A stretch of 53,658 bases of DNA. Source: Achromobacter ruhlandii. Its GTDB lineage: Bacteria > Pseudomonadota > Gammaproteobacteria > Burkholderiales > Burkholderiaceae_B. Shown in pieces: positions 1-8,419 of the stretch (position 1 is its first letter; the number at the start of each line of letters is the position of its first letter). Under the pieces are notes generated by a model, which saw only the letters and a list, made by a program, of their open reading frames with translations, did no database searches and was not told the DNA's origin. Location of the stretch: positions 1-53,658 of the forward strand of contig NZ_CADIJL010000039.1 in the NCBI RefSeq assembly GCF_902859695.1. The letters run 5' to 3'. Made by a program: the position numbers and the translations under genes.

Positions 1-69
1 CGCGTGGCGGGGACGGCGCGGCCACGCTGGCGGGCTGGCGGGCGCCCGCGGCAAGCGACTCGCGCGCCG

Positions 70-1260
70 TCACGCCCGCACCATCTCGGCCCGGCTGTAC
101 GAATCGGGAAAGCCGAAGCGCCCCAACCCGCCGGCGGCCTCTATGGCGCGCTTGACGTAGCGGTCGTCGACCAGTTCGGCGGCCGCGCGCGCCGGGTCCA
201 GGTTGGCCAGGAAGCCGCGGTCGGCCTCGATCAGCGTATCGCGCAGGCGCCGCACCAGTTCCTCGGTGTAGCTGGGGAACGGATACGGCTGGAAGTCGAT
301 GCGGCGTTCGTCCCAGTCGGCATGGCGGATCGCGCCGCTGGCCAGGTATTGCTCGCGGTCGGACGGCGGCGGCGCCAGCACCTTGCTCAAGGCCGGCAGG
401 CCGTGCGGGGTATAGCGGTTGATGCCTTCCTTGGACAGCAGCCTGGCGGTCTCTTCGCGGTTATCGCGGATCCACAGCTGCGCCTGGACGATGGCGTCGA
501 CCACCTTCTGCGACCACTCGGGCCGCTGCTGCAGGTCGCGCTCGTGCATGAACACCACGCAGCAGGCGTGGTTGCGCCAGATGTCGCCGGTAAAGCGCAG
601 CACCTTGCCCACGCCCAGCGTTTCGGCCACGGCGTTGAAAGGCTCTGCCACGATGTAGCCGGCAATGCGGTTCTGCGCCAGCGCCGGCGGCATGTCGGCC
701 GGCGCCATCACCACCAGGTTGACCTCGTTGGCGGCCGGCGCGCCGTCCTTGCGCGACACCGGCGCCAGGCCGTTCTCGCGCAGCAGGTACTGCAGCATCA
801 CGTTGTGGATCGAATACCAGAACGGGATCGCCACGGTCTTGCCGCCCAGTTCCTTGACGTCGTTGATGGCCGGCGCCACCGTCAGGCCCGAGCCGCCCAC
901 GTGGTTCCAGGCCACCACCTTGGCGGGCACCTGGCTGCCGAAGCGCGCCCACACCGTCATGGGCGACAGCAGGTGCACCACGTTGACCTGTCCTGAAATG
1001 AATGCCTCGATCACCTGGGCCCAACTGCGCAGCAGCGTCGGCTTCTCGGCCTTGACGCCGGCCTTGTCGAACAAGCCGTTGTTGTGCGCCACCAGCAATG
1101 GCGCCGCGTCGGTGATCGGCAGATAGCCGATGCGCACCGGCGCGTCCGGCTCGCTCTGCGCCCGCGCGTTGAAGGCCGACAGCAGCGGCGCGGCGCCGCC
1201 CACCGTCAGCAGGGCCGACAGTTTCAACCAGTCGCGACGCGACATGTGTTCAAGGCACAT
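70..1260 (-). CDS. ABC transporter substrate-binding protein, nitrate/sulfonate/taurine (NrtA/SsuA) type
   Basis: Periplasmic receptor of an ABC importer of the nitrate/sulfonate/taurine class; the ligand cannot be read from sequence. About 396 residues. The N-terminus has a Tat-like stretch SRRDWLK followed by a hydrophobic segment ending in NARAQ, so export is likely. The mature part starts VRIGYLPITDAAPLLVAH, typical of NMT1/SsuA-like receptors, and carries the SGQVNVVHLLSPM pattern. I chose the ATG at 1260 because AAGGAG lies 7 nt upstream; a longer reading from 1305 runs back into the ATPase gene. It overlaps the end of the ATPase gene by 11 nt, so the two are co-translated. No permease is visible between this gene and the window edge; it probably lies just outside. 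Confidence 0.85.
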   Translation of the reverse strand: MCLEHMSRRDWLKLSALLTVGGAAPLLSAFNARAQSEPDAPVRIGYLPITDAAPLLVAHNNGLFDKAGVKAEKPTLLRSWAQVIEAFISGQVNVVHLLSPMTVWARFGSQVPAKVVAWNHVGGSGLTVAPAINDVKELGGKTVAIPFWYSIHNVMLQYLLRENGLAPVSRKDGAPAANEVNLVVMAPADMPPALAQNRIAGYIVAEPFNAVAETLGVGKVLRFTGDIWRNHACCVVFMHERDLQQRPEWSQKVVDAIVQAQLWIRDNREETARLLSKEGINRYTPHGLPALSKVLAPPPSDREQYLASGAIRHADWDERRIDFQPYPFPSYTEELVRRLRDTLIEADRGFLANLDPARAAAELVDDRYVKRAIEAAGGLGRFGFPDSYSRAEMVRA

Positions 1261-2062
1261 CGATAGACTCCTTGGCCGCTTGGCCGCGAGCGACCCGCAG
1301 CGCATCGCGCAGGCGGGTCAGGATTTCCAGGCGCAACGCGCCCATTTCAGGCAACAGGTCGGCGCGCGGCTGCGGCAGGTCCACCGCCCACACGCCCAGG
1401 ATGCCGCCGGGCGCGCCGCCCAGCAGCACGATGCGGTCGGCCAGCAGCAGCGCTTCGTCGATATCGTGGGTGATGAGGACGGCGGCGGTATGGAAGTCGG
1501 CCACCACCTTGCGCAGCAGCGCCTGCATCTCGCCGCGCGTGACTTCATCGAGCGCGCCGAACGGCTCGTCCAGCAGCAGCACCGCCGGCTGCCGCGCCAG
1601 GCAACGCGCCAGCGCGGTGCGCTGCGCCATCCCGCCGGACAACTGCGCCGGCCGCAGGTGCCGCGCGTGCGACAGGCCGACTTCGTCGATCGCCTGGTCG
1701 ATGCGCAGGCGTCGCTCGGCCGCGTCCAGCGAGGGCTGGTGCGCGAAGTCCAGGCCGAACGCGACATTGCGTTCCAGCGACAACCACGGCAGCAGGCTCG
1801 GATCCTGGAATGCCACCGCCACGCGCGGATGCACGCCGGTCAATGGCGCGCCTTCCATCAGCAGCGTGCCGGCGCTGGCCGGCTGCAACCCCGCCAGCAC
1901 CCGCAGCAGGCTGGACTTGCCGGCGCCGCTGGCGCCCAGCACCGCCACCACCTCGCCGCGGTCCAGCGCCAGGTCAACGTCCCGGAACACCTCTTGCGGC
2001 GCGCCGGCGTAGCGCAGCGCCAGGCCACGGGCCTGCAACACGGGGCGCGGCGGCGCGCTCAT
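1250..2062 (-). CDS. ABC transporter ATP-binding protein (nitrate/sulfonate/taurine family)
   Basis: Cytoplasmic ATPase that would energise uptake with the downstream receptor. 270 residues, normal for SsuB/TauB/NrtD proteins. Walker A GASGAGKSS is at residues 43-51, the Q-loop in AFQDPSLLPW near 85-93, the signature LSGGM at 141-145, Walker B VLLLDEP at 161-167 and the switch His in ITHDIDEA. The ATG at 2062 overlaps the stop of the acyl-CoA-dehydrogenase-like gene in an ATGA arrangement, which fixes the start; the open frame extends further upstream only as an antisense-like shadow of that gene. Confidence 0.9.
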   Translation of the reverse strand: MSAPPRPVLQARGLALRYAGAPQEVFRDVDLALDRGEVVAVLGASGAGKSSLLRVLAGLQPASAGTLLMEGAPLTGVHPRVAVAFQDPSLLPWLSLERNVAFGLDFAHQPSLDAAERRLRIDQAIDEVGLSHARHLRPAQLSGGMAQRTALARCLARQPAVLLLDEPFGALDEVTRGEMQALLRKVVADFHTAAVLITHDIDEALLLADRIVLLGGAPGGILGVWAVDLPQPRADLLPEMGALRLEILTRLRDALRVARGQAAKESIDVP

Positions 2063-3171
2063 GCGGAGCCCTCGGCGGCCAGCCGCGCGCGGCGCCTGGC
2101 CAGCTCGGTCTTGAGCTGCACCAAGCTGGGGGTGACGATGGGCAGGAAGGCCGCCTCGCGCCAGCGGCGCGCAAAGCCGTCGCCGGCCGGTTTCAGGTAG
2201 GCCGCGCCGCCGCTGGCCTGCAATTCCAGCTGCACCGCCTGGCTGGCGATCTCGGCCAGCGCGATGCGGCTTTCGAACAGTAGCCAGGGTTCGGCCACGA
2301 AACGTTCGCTGCGCACACCGTCGACCAGGCGCGCGGTCGCCTCGTCGAGCTGGCGCGCCAGCGCCTGCAAGGGTTCGCCGAGGATGCCGCGCGACGCCTG
2401 GCCCTGACCCGCCTCGCCGGCGGCGCGCAAGGCGCGCCGCGCCAGGCCGATGGACAGGCCGCATTGCAGCCCGGCAAAGGCCGGCCGCGCCCGCGGCAGG
2501 TACTGGCGCGCATCGGGATGGATCAGCCATTGCGGATCGATGCGCACGCCGCGCACCTCCAGCGCCGCGGTGTTGCTGGACTGCAGCGCCAACAGATCCA
2601 GGTCAGCGCTGCGCGTCAGGCCCGCGATGTCATGCGGCAAGGCCACCACGGCCGGCGTGCCGTCGGGGGCCGAGACGGCCGCCGCCACCAGGAAGCCCTG
2701 CTTGCGCAGGTTGGTGACCCACGGCATGCGGCCATCCAGCACCCAGTGCGCGCCCTCCTGACGCGCCTCGATCTGCAGCGACTCGATGCCGCTGAGGAAC
2801 TTCATGGCGTTCGACAGCGCGGTGGCGCCGGCCACCTCGCCCGCCAGCAAGGGCGCCAGCCAGGCCTGCGACAAGGCGGCATTGGGGCTGCGCAGCAGGT
2901 ACTCGATGAAAACCCGCTGACCCCAGGCCACGAAGGCCGCGGCCACGGAATGCTCGGCCACCTGCGACACGGCCTCGATGGCGTCGCCGATGTCGGTGCC
3001 CGGCGCGCCGCCCTGCGCGGCTGGCACGCCCAGGCGGAATACACCCGCCGCGGCCAATTGCGGCAGGACCTCGGCGGCGTCGTGGCTGCCATCATCCAGC
3101 GCGCCGGCGTGGGTGTCGAGCCAGGCGGTCAGTCCGGGCGACAGTCGCTGATCCGGCTGCCGCGCCGTCAT
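2059..3171 (-). CDS. Acyl-CoA dehydrogenase-family flavoprotein (SfnC/DszC-like candidate)
   Basis: A 370-residue protein of the acyl-CoA dehydrogenase fold, with the all-helical N-terminal domain (AAGVFRLGVPAAQGG), a middle beta domain (WVLDGRMPWVTNLRK) and a helical C-terminal domain. The family includes true acyl-CoA dehydrogenases and FMN-dependent monooxygenases such as DszC or SfnC that act in organosulfur use. The canonical catalytic Glu of acyl-CoA dehydrogenases is not evident to me, and the neighbours encode a sulfonate-type ABC importer, so an oxygenase-like role in sulfur scavenging is a reasonable inference but not proven. Start and stop overlap both neighbours by ATGA, so it sits in the middle of a coupled operon. 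Confidence 0.75.
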   Translation of the reverse strand: MTARQPDQRLSPGLTAWLDTHAGALDDGSHDAAEVLPQLAAAGVFRLGVPAAQGGAPGTDIGDAIEAVSQVAEHSVAAAFVAWGQRVFIEYLLRSPNAALSQAWLAPLLAGEVAGATALSNAMKFLSGIESLQIEARQEGAHWVLDGRMPWVTNLRKQGFLVAAAVSAPDGTPAVVALPHDIAGLTRSADLDLLALQSSNTAALEVRGVRIDPQWLIHPDARQYLPRARPAFAGLQCGLSIGLARRALRAAGEAGQGQASRGILGEPLQALARQLDEATARLVDGVRSERFVAEPWLLFESRIALAEIASQAVQLELQASGGAAYLKPAGDGFARRWREAAFLPIVTPSLVQLKTELARRRARLAAEGSA

Positions 3172-3725
3172 TGCGCGCCGCTCCAGGCGTAGGCGCCGAG
3201 CTGTTCGTTCAGCGGCGTCTGCGCCAGGTTGTTGCCGAAATTGCAGATCGTCGCCAGTCCCACGCCGACGATCACTTCCAGCGCGTTGCCGTCGCTGTAG
3301 CCGGCCGCGCGCAGCGCCTGCAGTTCGGCGTCGCTGACGCGGCCACGGGTGCGGATCACGGCTTCGGTGAAGGCGGCCAGCGCCTGCAGGCGTTCGTCCG
3401 GCAGCGTGCCCTGGGCACGCAGCGCGTCGACCACCTCGGGCGACAGCTTGGCCTTGTTGCGCGCCAGCGCCGTGTGGCCGGCGACGCAGAAGGTGCAGCC
3501 ATGGCGGGTGCCGGCCACCAGTTGGACCACCTCGCGCTCCTGCAGCGTCAGCCCGGCGCGGGCGTTGATCTGCGACAGCGTCTGGTAGGCCTCCAGCGCC
3601 ACCGGCGCATTGGCCAGCACGCCCAGCAGGTTGGACAGGTAGCCGGCGCCTTGCTCGGCGGCGGCCAGGGCGGCGCGGGTGGGTTCGGGCGCGCTCTGCG
3701 CGGTATGGACGGGCAAACGGGCCAT
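3168..3725 (-). CDS. Carboxymuconolactone decarboxylase/AhpD-like protein
   Basis: 185 residues of the AhpD-like fold. The motif EREVVQLVAG...HGCTFCVAGHTALA holds the CxxC pair (C77, C80) and a following His84 that form the peroxidase/disulfide site in AhpD-type proteins. Members reduce peroxides or act as decarboxylases; the substrate here is unknown. The ATG at 3725 was chosen because GGAG lies 7 nt upstream; an in-frame codon 21 residues earlier has no ribosome site. First gene of the leftward operon with the flavoprotein and ABC importer. It diverges from the AraC regulator across 211 nt that should hold both promoters. Confidence 0.82.
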   Translation of the reverse strand: MARLPVHTAQSAPEPTRAALAAAEQGAGYLSNLLGVLANAPVALEAYQTLSQINARAGLTLQEREVVQLVAGTRHGCTFCVAGHTALARNKAKLSPEVVDALRAQGTLPDERLQALAAFTEAVIRTRGRVSDAELQALRAAGYSDGNALEVIVGVGLATICNFGNNLAQTPLNEQLGAYAWSGAQ

Positions 3726-3936
3726 GAAGGTCTCCGGAATGGGATCAACGAAAACTCGATTGTGCGGGCGCCCCGCCCCGCGCGACAATGCACGCGGATC
3801 GCAAGCTGATGCTCGATCTTATCGACTTTCAGCTATGCGCTTATAACCAGCCAGGCGCCCCGCGTATGATCGCGCCAAACTGATCCGGTCATGCCGCCAT
3901 ACCAGAGCGGCCGCCCCACGCCTTGCCGACTTCGCC

Positions 3937-4860
3937 ATGCCGCCCTCGCCCGCCCCGAACGCCGATCAAGCCGCCGTCGACGCCCTGCTGTTGTCGAGCC
4001 TGGAGGTCCAGTCCAGCTTGTATCACCTGGGCCAGTACTGCGGCAATTGGTCGGCCAGCACCAGCGGCCGGGCCCGCGCCAGCTTCCACCTGATCCTGCA
4101 CGGCCGCTGCCGCGTCGACCTGGGGACGGGCCAGGCGCCGCTGACCCTGGCGGCGGGCGACGGCGTGTTTTTCCTGCGCGACCTGCCGCACACGCTGACG
4201 CCGCTGGACGCGGCCGACGCGGCGGCGCCCGCGTGCCGCGAGATGCAGCCGCTGCTGCCGCGCCAGCCCGACGGCACCGGCCTGGCCTGCGGCTTCTTCC
4301 AATTCCGCCCGGGCCTGGCGGATCTGCTGGCCGATACGCTGCCCGACCTGCTGGTGCTGCGCGCCGACGATGCCCGCTACGCCAGCGCGCGTGGCGTGTT
4401 CGACCTGATCCTGGGCGAAACCCTGCGTGAAGGCGGCGCCTCGACCGTGGTGCTGGAACGGCTCACCGACATGCTGGTGTTCTTCATGCTGCGCCACCTG
4501 GCGATCCACGACCGCCAGGCCCACGGCCTGTTCGTGCTGGCGCGCGACCCGGCCATGGCGAGTCTGCTGCAGGCGATCCTGGCGCGGCCGGCGGATCCCT
4601 GGAGCATGGACGACATGGCGCGCCACGTGCACATGTCCAAGGCCACCTTCCACCGCCGCTTCACGCTGCAAAGCGGCACCACGCCGGCGCAACTGCTTCA
4701 ACTGCTGCGCATGCGCGTGGCGCGGCGCCTGCTGGCGCAGGGCGTGGCCATCGCGGACGCCGCCGAACGGGTCGGCTATCGCTCGCAGGCGGCCTTCAGC
4801 CGCGTGTTCCAGCGCACCGAGGGCGTGGCGCCCTCGGCCTGGCGTCGCGGCGGCGCCTGA
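3937..4860 (+). CDS. AraC-family transcriptional regulator with N-terminal cupin domain
   Basis: 307 residues. The N-terminal half resembles the cupin effector domain of AraC regulators (FHLILHGRCRVDL, then AAGDGVFFLRDLPHTL). The C-terminal ~100 residues hold two helix-turn-helix units: SMDDMARHVHMSKATFHRRF followed by AIADAAERVGYRSQAAFSRVFQ and the family-typical ending GVAPSAWRR. It diverges from the AhpD-like/flavoprotein/ABC operon and is the likely regulator of that operon; the inducer is unknown. Ribosome site upstream of the chosen ATG is weak. Confidence 0.88.
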   Translation: MPPSPAPNADQAAVDALLLSSLEVQSSLYHLGQYCGNWSASTSGRARASFHLILHGRCRVDLGTGQAPLTLAAGDGVFFLRDLPHTLTPLDAADAAAPACREMQPLLPRQPDGTGLACGFFQFRPGLADLLADTLPDLLVLRADDARYASARGVFDLILGETLREGGASTVVLERLTDMLVFFMLRHLAIHDRQAHGLFVLARDPAMASLLQAILARPADPWSMDDMARHVHMSKATFHRRFTLQSGTTPAQLLQLLRMRVARRLLAQGVAIADAAERVGYRSQAAFSRVFQRTEGVAPSAWRRGGA

Positions 4861-4952
4861 ACTGAACGCCGGTCCCGGCCGCGGCCCGCGGACGCGCGGC
4901 GAACCCTACACAGTCGCTATCGGGCGCGCCGTGGCCCCCACTTGCCCGCGCG

Positions 4953-5771
4953 TCAGGACAGGCCCAGCAGCAGGTCGGCCAGCACCTGCGGGTGCGTGAT
5001 GTGGGCTTCGTGCGGGGCGGCGATGTCGACCCAGTTCCATCCCGGCTGCGACTTCACCAGCTGGCGCGACTGCTCCAGCACCGGCAGCTCGGGCTGGGTG
5101 CAATGGATGTAGGTGCGCGGCCGGCCGTTGCCGATGGGATGCTTGAGCGTCAGCGGCGTGGTGTAGCTGGCCAGCGGGTGCGGCGTCAGCCGGCGCTTGA
5201 CCCAGGCCTCGTCGGCGCTGCCCGGCTTGAAGCCCCAGGCCGCCGGCAGCGGGTCGGGAATCGGCACGGCCAGGCCGTTGGTGGCCTTGGAGGCGGCCGC
5301 GATGCGCGCGTCGGCGTCGGCCTTGGGGTACACCGAGAACGCATCCTGGCCGCTTTGCAGCACGATGGAATCGAAGTACACCAGGTGCGCCAGCCGCTCC
5401 GGAATGCGGTCGGCCACGCCCGAGATCGGAATGCCGCCGAAGCTGTGGCCCACCAGGATCACGTCGTTCAGTTCTTCGCTCTGGATCACCTGGACCAGGT
5501 CCTCGACGAAGGTGTCGATGGTGATGCCCTTGTGCAGCAGGTGGGCGCGGTCGCCCATGCCGGTGAAGCTGGGCGCGTAGACGCGATGGCCGGCGGCCTG
5601 CAACCGGTCGGCCACCGGCCGCCAGCACCAGCCGCCATGCCAGGAGCCGTGCGCCAGCACGTAGGTCTTGGCGCGGCCGGCGGCCGGCTTGGCCGCGATG
5701 ACCGGGGCCGCCGCCAGGGCGGGCAGCCCGGCGGCCAGTTGCAACAGGGTCCTGCGGGAAATCATGCTCAT
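4953..5771 (-). CDS. Exported alpha/beta hydrolase
   Basis: 272 residues. A Tat-like N-terminus (ISRRTLLQLAAG, then AAAPVIAA) predicts export. The hydrolase core begins YVLAHGSWHGGWCW (oxyanion-hole region) and has the nucleophile elbow GHSFGG with Ser110; a C-terminal HEAHITHP supplies the catalytic His. It resembles small esterases of the salicylate/methyl-ester hydrolase type; the substrate is not predictable. The ATG at 5771 starts 5 nt after the metY stop, so it is probably co-transcribed with metY. The annotated start gives MSMISRR; the ATG at 5765 is an alternative. Confidence 0.85.
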   Translation of the reverse strand: MSMISRRTLLQLAAGLPALAAAPVIAAKPAAGRAKTYVLAHGSWHGGWCWRPVADRLQAAGHRVYAPSFTGMGDRAHLLHKGITIDTFVEDLVQVIQSEELNDVILVGHSFGGIPISGVADRIPERLAHLVYFDSIVLQSGQDAFSVYPKADADARIAAASKATNGLAVPIPDPLPAAWGFKPGSADEAWVKRRLTPHPLASYTTPLTLKHPIGNGRPRTYIHCTQPELPVLEQSRQLVKSQPGWNWVDIAAPHEAHITHPQVLADLLLGLS

Positions 5772-5776
5772 GCCGC

Positions 5777-7072
5777 TCACACCTTTGCCAGCGCCTGGTC
5801 CAGGTCGGCCAGCAGATCGTCGATGTGCTCGATGCCGATCGACAGGCGCACGGTTTCCTCGCGCACGCCCGCCTTCTGCAGCTCTTCGGGATTGAGCTGG
5901 CGGTGGGTGGTGGACGCCGGGTGCGTGGCCAGCGACTTGGCGTCGCCGATGTTGACCAGCCGCGTGAACAACTGCAGCGCGTCCTGGAAGCGCGCGCCGG
6001 CTTCGCGGCCGCCCTTCACGCCGAACGTGAACAGGCCCGGCGCCTTGCCGCCCAGGTACTTGCGCACCAGGGCGTGATCCGGGTGATCCGGCAGGCCGGC
6101 GTAGTTGACCCACTCGACCTTGGGATGCTCGCGCAGATAGCCGGCCACCTTGACCGCGTTCTCGACGATGCGGTCCACGCGCAGCGCCAGCGTCTCGATG
6201 CCCTGCAGGATCTGGAACGCATTGAACGGCGAGATCGCCGCGCCGGTGTTGCGCAGCGGCACCACGCGGGCGCGGCCGATGTAGGCGGCCGGGCCGAAGG
6301 CTTCGGTGTAGACCACGCCGTGGTAGCTGACATCGGGTTCGTTCAGGCGCTTGAAGCGGGCCTTGTGCTCGGCCCAGGGGAACTTGCCCGAGTCGATGAT
6401 GGCGCCGCCCAGGCTGGTGCCGTGGCCGCCCAGGTACTTGGTCAGCGACTGCACCACGATGTCGGCGCCGTGCTCGATCGGACGCAGCAGGTACGGCGAC
6501 GGCACGGTGTTGTCGACGATCAGCGGCAGGCCGTGGCGGTGGGCCAGCTCGGCCAGCGCGGCGATGTCGGTGATGTTGCCCAGCGGGTTGCCGACCGATT
6601 CGGCGAAGATGGCCTTGGTGCGCTCATCGATCTGCGCCTCGAAGGCCGCCAGGTCGCTGGGGTTGGCGAAGCGCGTGGTGATGCCGTACTGCGGCAGCGT
6701 GTGGGCGAACAGGTTGTAGGTGCCGCCGTACAGCGTGCTGGACGAGACGATGTTGTCGCCCGCCTCGGCGATGGTCAGGATCGCGTAGGTCACGGCGGCC
6801 TGGCCCGAGGCCAGGGCCAGCGCGGCGATGCCGCCTTCCAGGGCCGCGACGCGCTGCTCCAGCACGTCGGTGGTCGGGTTCATGATGCGGGTGTAGATGT
6901 TGCCCGCCACCTTCAGGTCGAACAGGTCGGCGCCATGCTGGGTGTCGTCAAAGGCGTAGGCCACGGTCTGGTAGATCGGCACGGCCACGGCGCGCGTGGT
7001 CGGGTCCGGCTTGTAGCCGCCGTGCACGGCGATGGTTTCCAGCCGCCAGTCGGGCTTCTTCGCTTCGGTCAT
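5777..7072 (-). CDS. metY: O-acetylhomoserine sulfhydrylase (aminocarboxypropyltransferase)
   Basis: PLP enzyme that makes homocysteine from O-acetylhomoserine and sulfide, in the direct sulfhydrylation route to methionine. 431 residues, the usual length for MetY. It has the Cys/Met metabolism PLP domain throughout: SGQAAVTYAIL, SSTLYGGTYNLF and the PLP lysine K212 in QSLTKYLGGHGTS. The start at 7072 has GAGGAG 8 nt upstream. It lies between a class V aminotransferase (upstream, 39 nt gap) and an exported hydrolase (downstream). Proximity to a sulfonate-type importer suggests a sulfur-assimilation neighbourhood, but no common promoter links them. Confidence 0.93.
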   Translation of the reverse strand: MTEAKKPDWRLETIAVHGGYKPDPTTRAVAVPIYQTVAYAFDDTQHGADLFDLKVAGNIYTRIMNPTTDVLEQRVAALEGGIAALALASGQAAVTYAILTIAEAGDNIVSSSTLYGGTYNLFAHTLPQYGITTRFANPSDLAAFEAQIDERTKAIFAESVGNPLGNITDIAALAELAHRHGLPLIVDNTVPSPYLLRPIEHGADIVVQSLTKYLGGHGTSLGGAIIDSGKFPWAEHKARFKRLNEPDVSYHGVVYTEAFGPAAYIGRARVVPLRNTGAAISPFNAFQILQGIETLALRVDRIVENAVKVAGYLREHPKVEWVNYAGLPDHPDHALVRKYLGGKAPGLFTFGVKGGREAGARFQDALQLFTRLVNIGDAKSLATHPASTTHRQLNPEELQKAGVREETVRLSIGIEHIDDLLADLDQALAKV

Positions 7073-7111
7073 GATGTAGTGCTCCTCGAAAATGCGTTAT
7101 CGGTGATGGGA

Positions 7112-8251
7112 TCAGGCGGCGAACCCGCGCGCGGCGCGCAGGATGCGGTCGATGTCCCCGTGATTGTTATAGGCGCCCACGGACAGGCGCAGGTAACCAT
7201 ACTCCACAATGCTGGCCACCACGCCCTCGCGGGCCAGGTGCGCCAGCGCCGCGGCCGGATCGGGCACGCGCACGGCGGTGGTGGTGCTGCGCAGCGCCGC
7301 GTCAGCCGGCGATACCACCTGCAGGCCCTGGGCGCGCAGGCCGTCGGCCAAAGCCGTGGACAGTTCCAGCACCCAGGGTTCGATGCGCTCGGGCCGCGCC
7401 CACTCGATCAGGTCCAGCGCCGCGGCCCAGCCGGCGATGCCGGGATAGTTCAGGTTGCCGGTCTCCAGGCGGCGGGCGTCGCCCGCGTCGGACACGCCCA
7501 CGCGCCATTGCAGGCCGGCCTTGTCGAGCGTGGTGACTTCCGACGGGCCGACGTACAGCGGATCGAGCGCGTCGAGCAGCCGCGGCGACACGTGCAGCAG
7601 GCCCACGCCCAGCGGTCCCAGGAAGCCCTTGTGGGCGCCGCTGGCGAACGCGTCCACGCCCCAGGCGTCGACCTCGGCGCGCAGCAGGCCCGCGCCCTGG
7701 ATGCCATCGACCACCAGCCAGATGCCGCGCTCGGCGCAGCGCCGGCCCAGTTCGGCGATGTCGGTGCGCAGGCCCGTGCCGTACTGCACCCACGACACCG
7801 CGATCAGCCGCGTGCGCGCGTCGACGTGCTGCCACAGGTCATCGACCGTATAGCGGTGCGCGCGCGACGGCGGCACCCGCACCTGCACGCCGCGACGGCG
7901 CAGGTTGAGCCAGGGCAAGGCATTGGTGGGATGTTCCTGGTCGTCGACCACCAGGTTGTCGCCCTCCCGCCAGGACAGGCCCTGCGCCACGGTATTCAGG
8001 CCCTCGGTGGTGTTCTTGGTGAAGGCCAGCCGGCGCGCGTCGCCGCCGATCAGCCGCGCCAGCCTTGCGCGCAGCGCGCCGGCATCGCGCAGCCATTGCG
8101 GCTTGTCGCTGCGGGCATGGGTGATGCCGTCGAAGAAGGCGGCCACGCCCTCGGCCACCTTGGGCGCGAGCGGGCTGGTGTAGGCGATGTTGGCGTAGGC
8201 CTTGTCGCGAGTGATGGGAAACCATTCCCGGAAGCCGTCCTGCCAGCTCAT
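7112..8251 (-). CDS. Class V aminotransferase (cysteine desulfurase/isopenicillin-N-epimerase-like)
   Basis: 379 residues, fold-type I PLP enzyme. The PLP lysine is K208 in SGAHKGFLGPLG, preceded by VVDGIQGAG with the cofactor-binding Asp, and TKNTTEGLN forms the phosphate-binding loop. The motif set resembles class V enzymes of the isopenicillin N epimerase-like or desulfurase-like branch; I do not see the active-site cysteine loop of IscS/SufS, so a true desulfurase is unlikely. The ATG at 8251 (AAGG 7 nt upstream) is preferred over a TTG at 8257. Same direction as metY, 39 nt away. Confidence 0.82.
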   Translation of the reverse strand: MSWQDGFREWFPITRDKAYANIAYTSPLAPKVAEGVAAFFDGITHARSDKPQWLRDAGALRARLARLIGGDARRLAFTKNTTEGLNTVAQGLSWREGDNLVVDDQEHPTNALPWLNLRRRGVQVRVPPSRAHRYTVDDLWQHVDARTRLIAVSWVQYGTGLRTDIAELGRRCAERGIWLVVDGIQGAGLLRAEVDAWGVDAFASGAHKGFLGPLGVGLLHVSPRLLDALDPLYVGPSEVTTLDKAGLQWRVGVSDAGDARRLETGNLNYPGIAGWAAALDLIEWARPERIEPWVLELSTALADGLRAQGLQVVSPADAALRSTTTAVRVPDPAAALAHLAREGVVASIVEYGYLRLSVGAYNNHGDIDRILRAARGFAA

Positions 8252-8419
8252 GCGCAACCTTCTTCAATCCTGCAACTTGGTATGGACGGATTCTAGGTAT
8301 ATGACGCGAATTTGGATAAGGCTAAGTTCTCATAACCATATGACGATACAGTCGCTCACAATGGCGATGCGCAGCCCTAGAATTCATGCCTTTTTGCATA
8401 CTTCGAATACGGGAACGGC

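Noticed and set aside
1..69. Start of an ABC permease at the left edge
   Set aside because: A permease is expected here, but no ATG or ribosome site is present in these 69 bases on the minus strand; a single GTG is not enough evidence.
5825..8296. An 823-codon open frame on the plus strand opposite metY and the aminotransferase
   Set aside because: Antisense shadow; composition is Gly/Gln/Arg/His-rich and it runs across two real genes.
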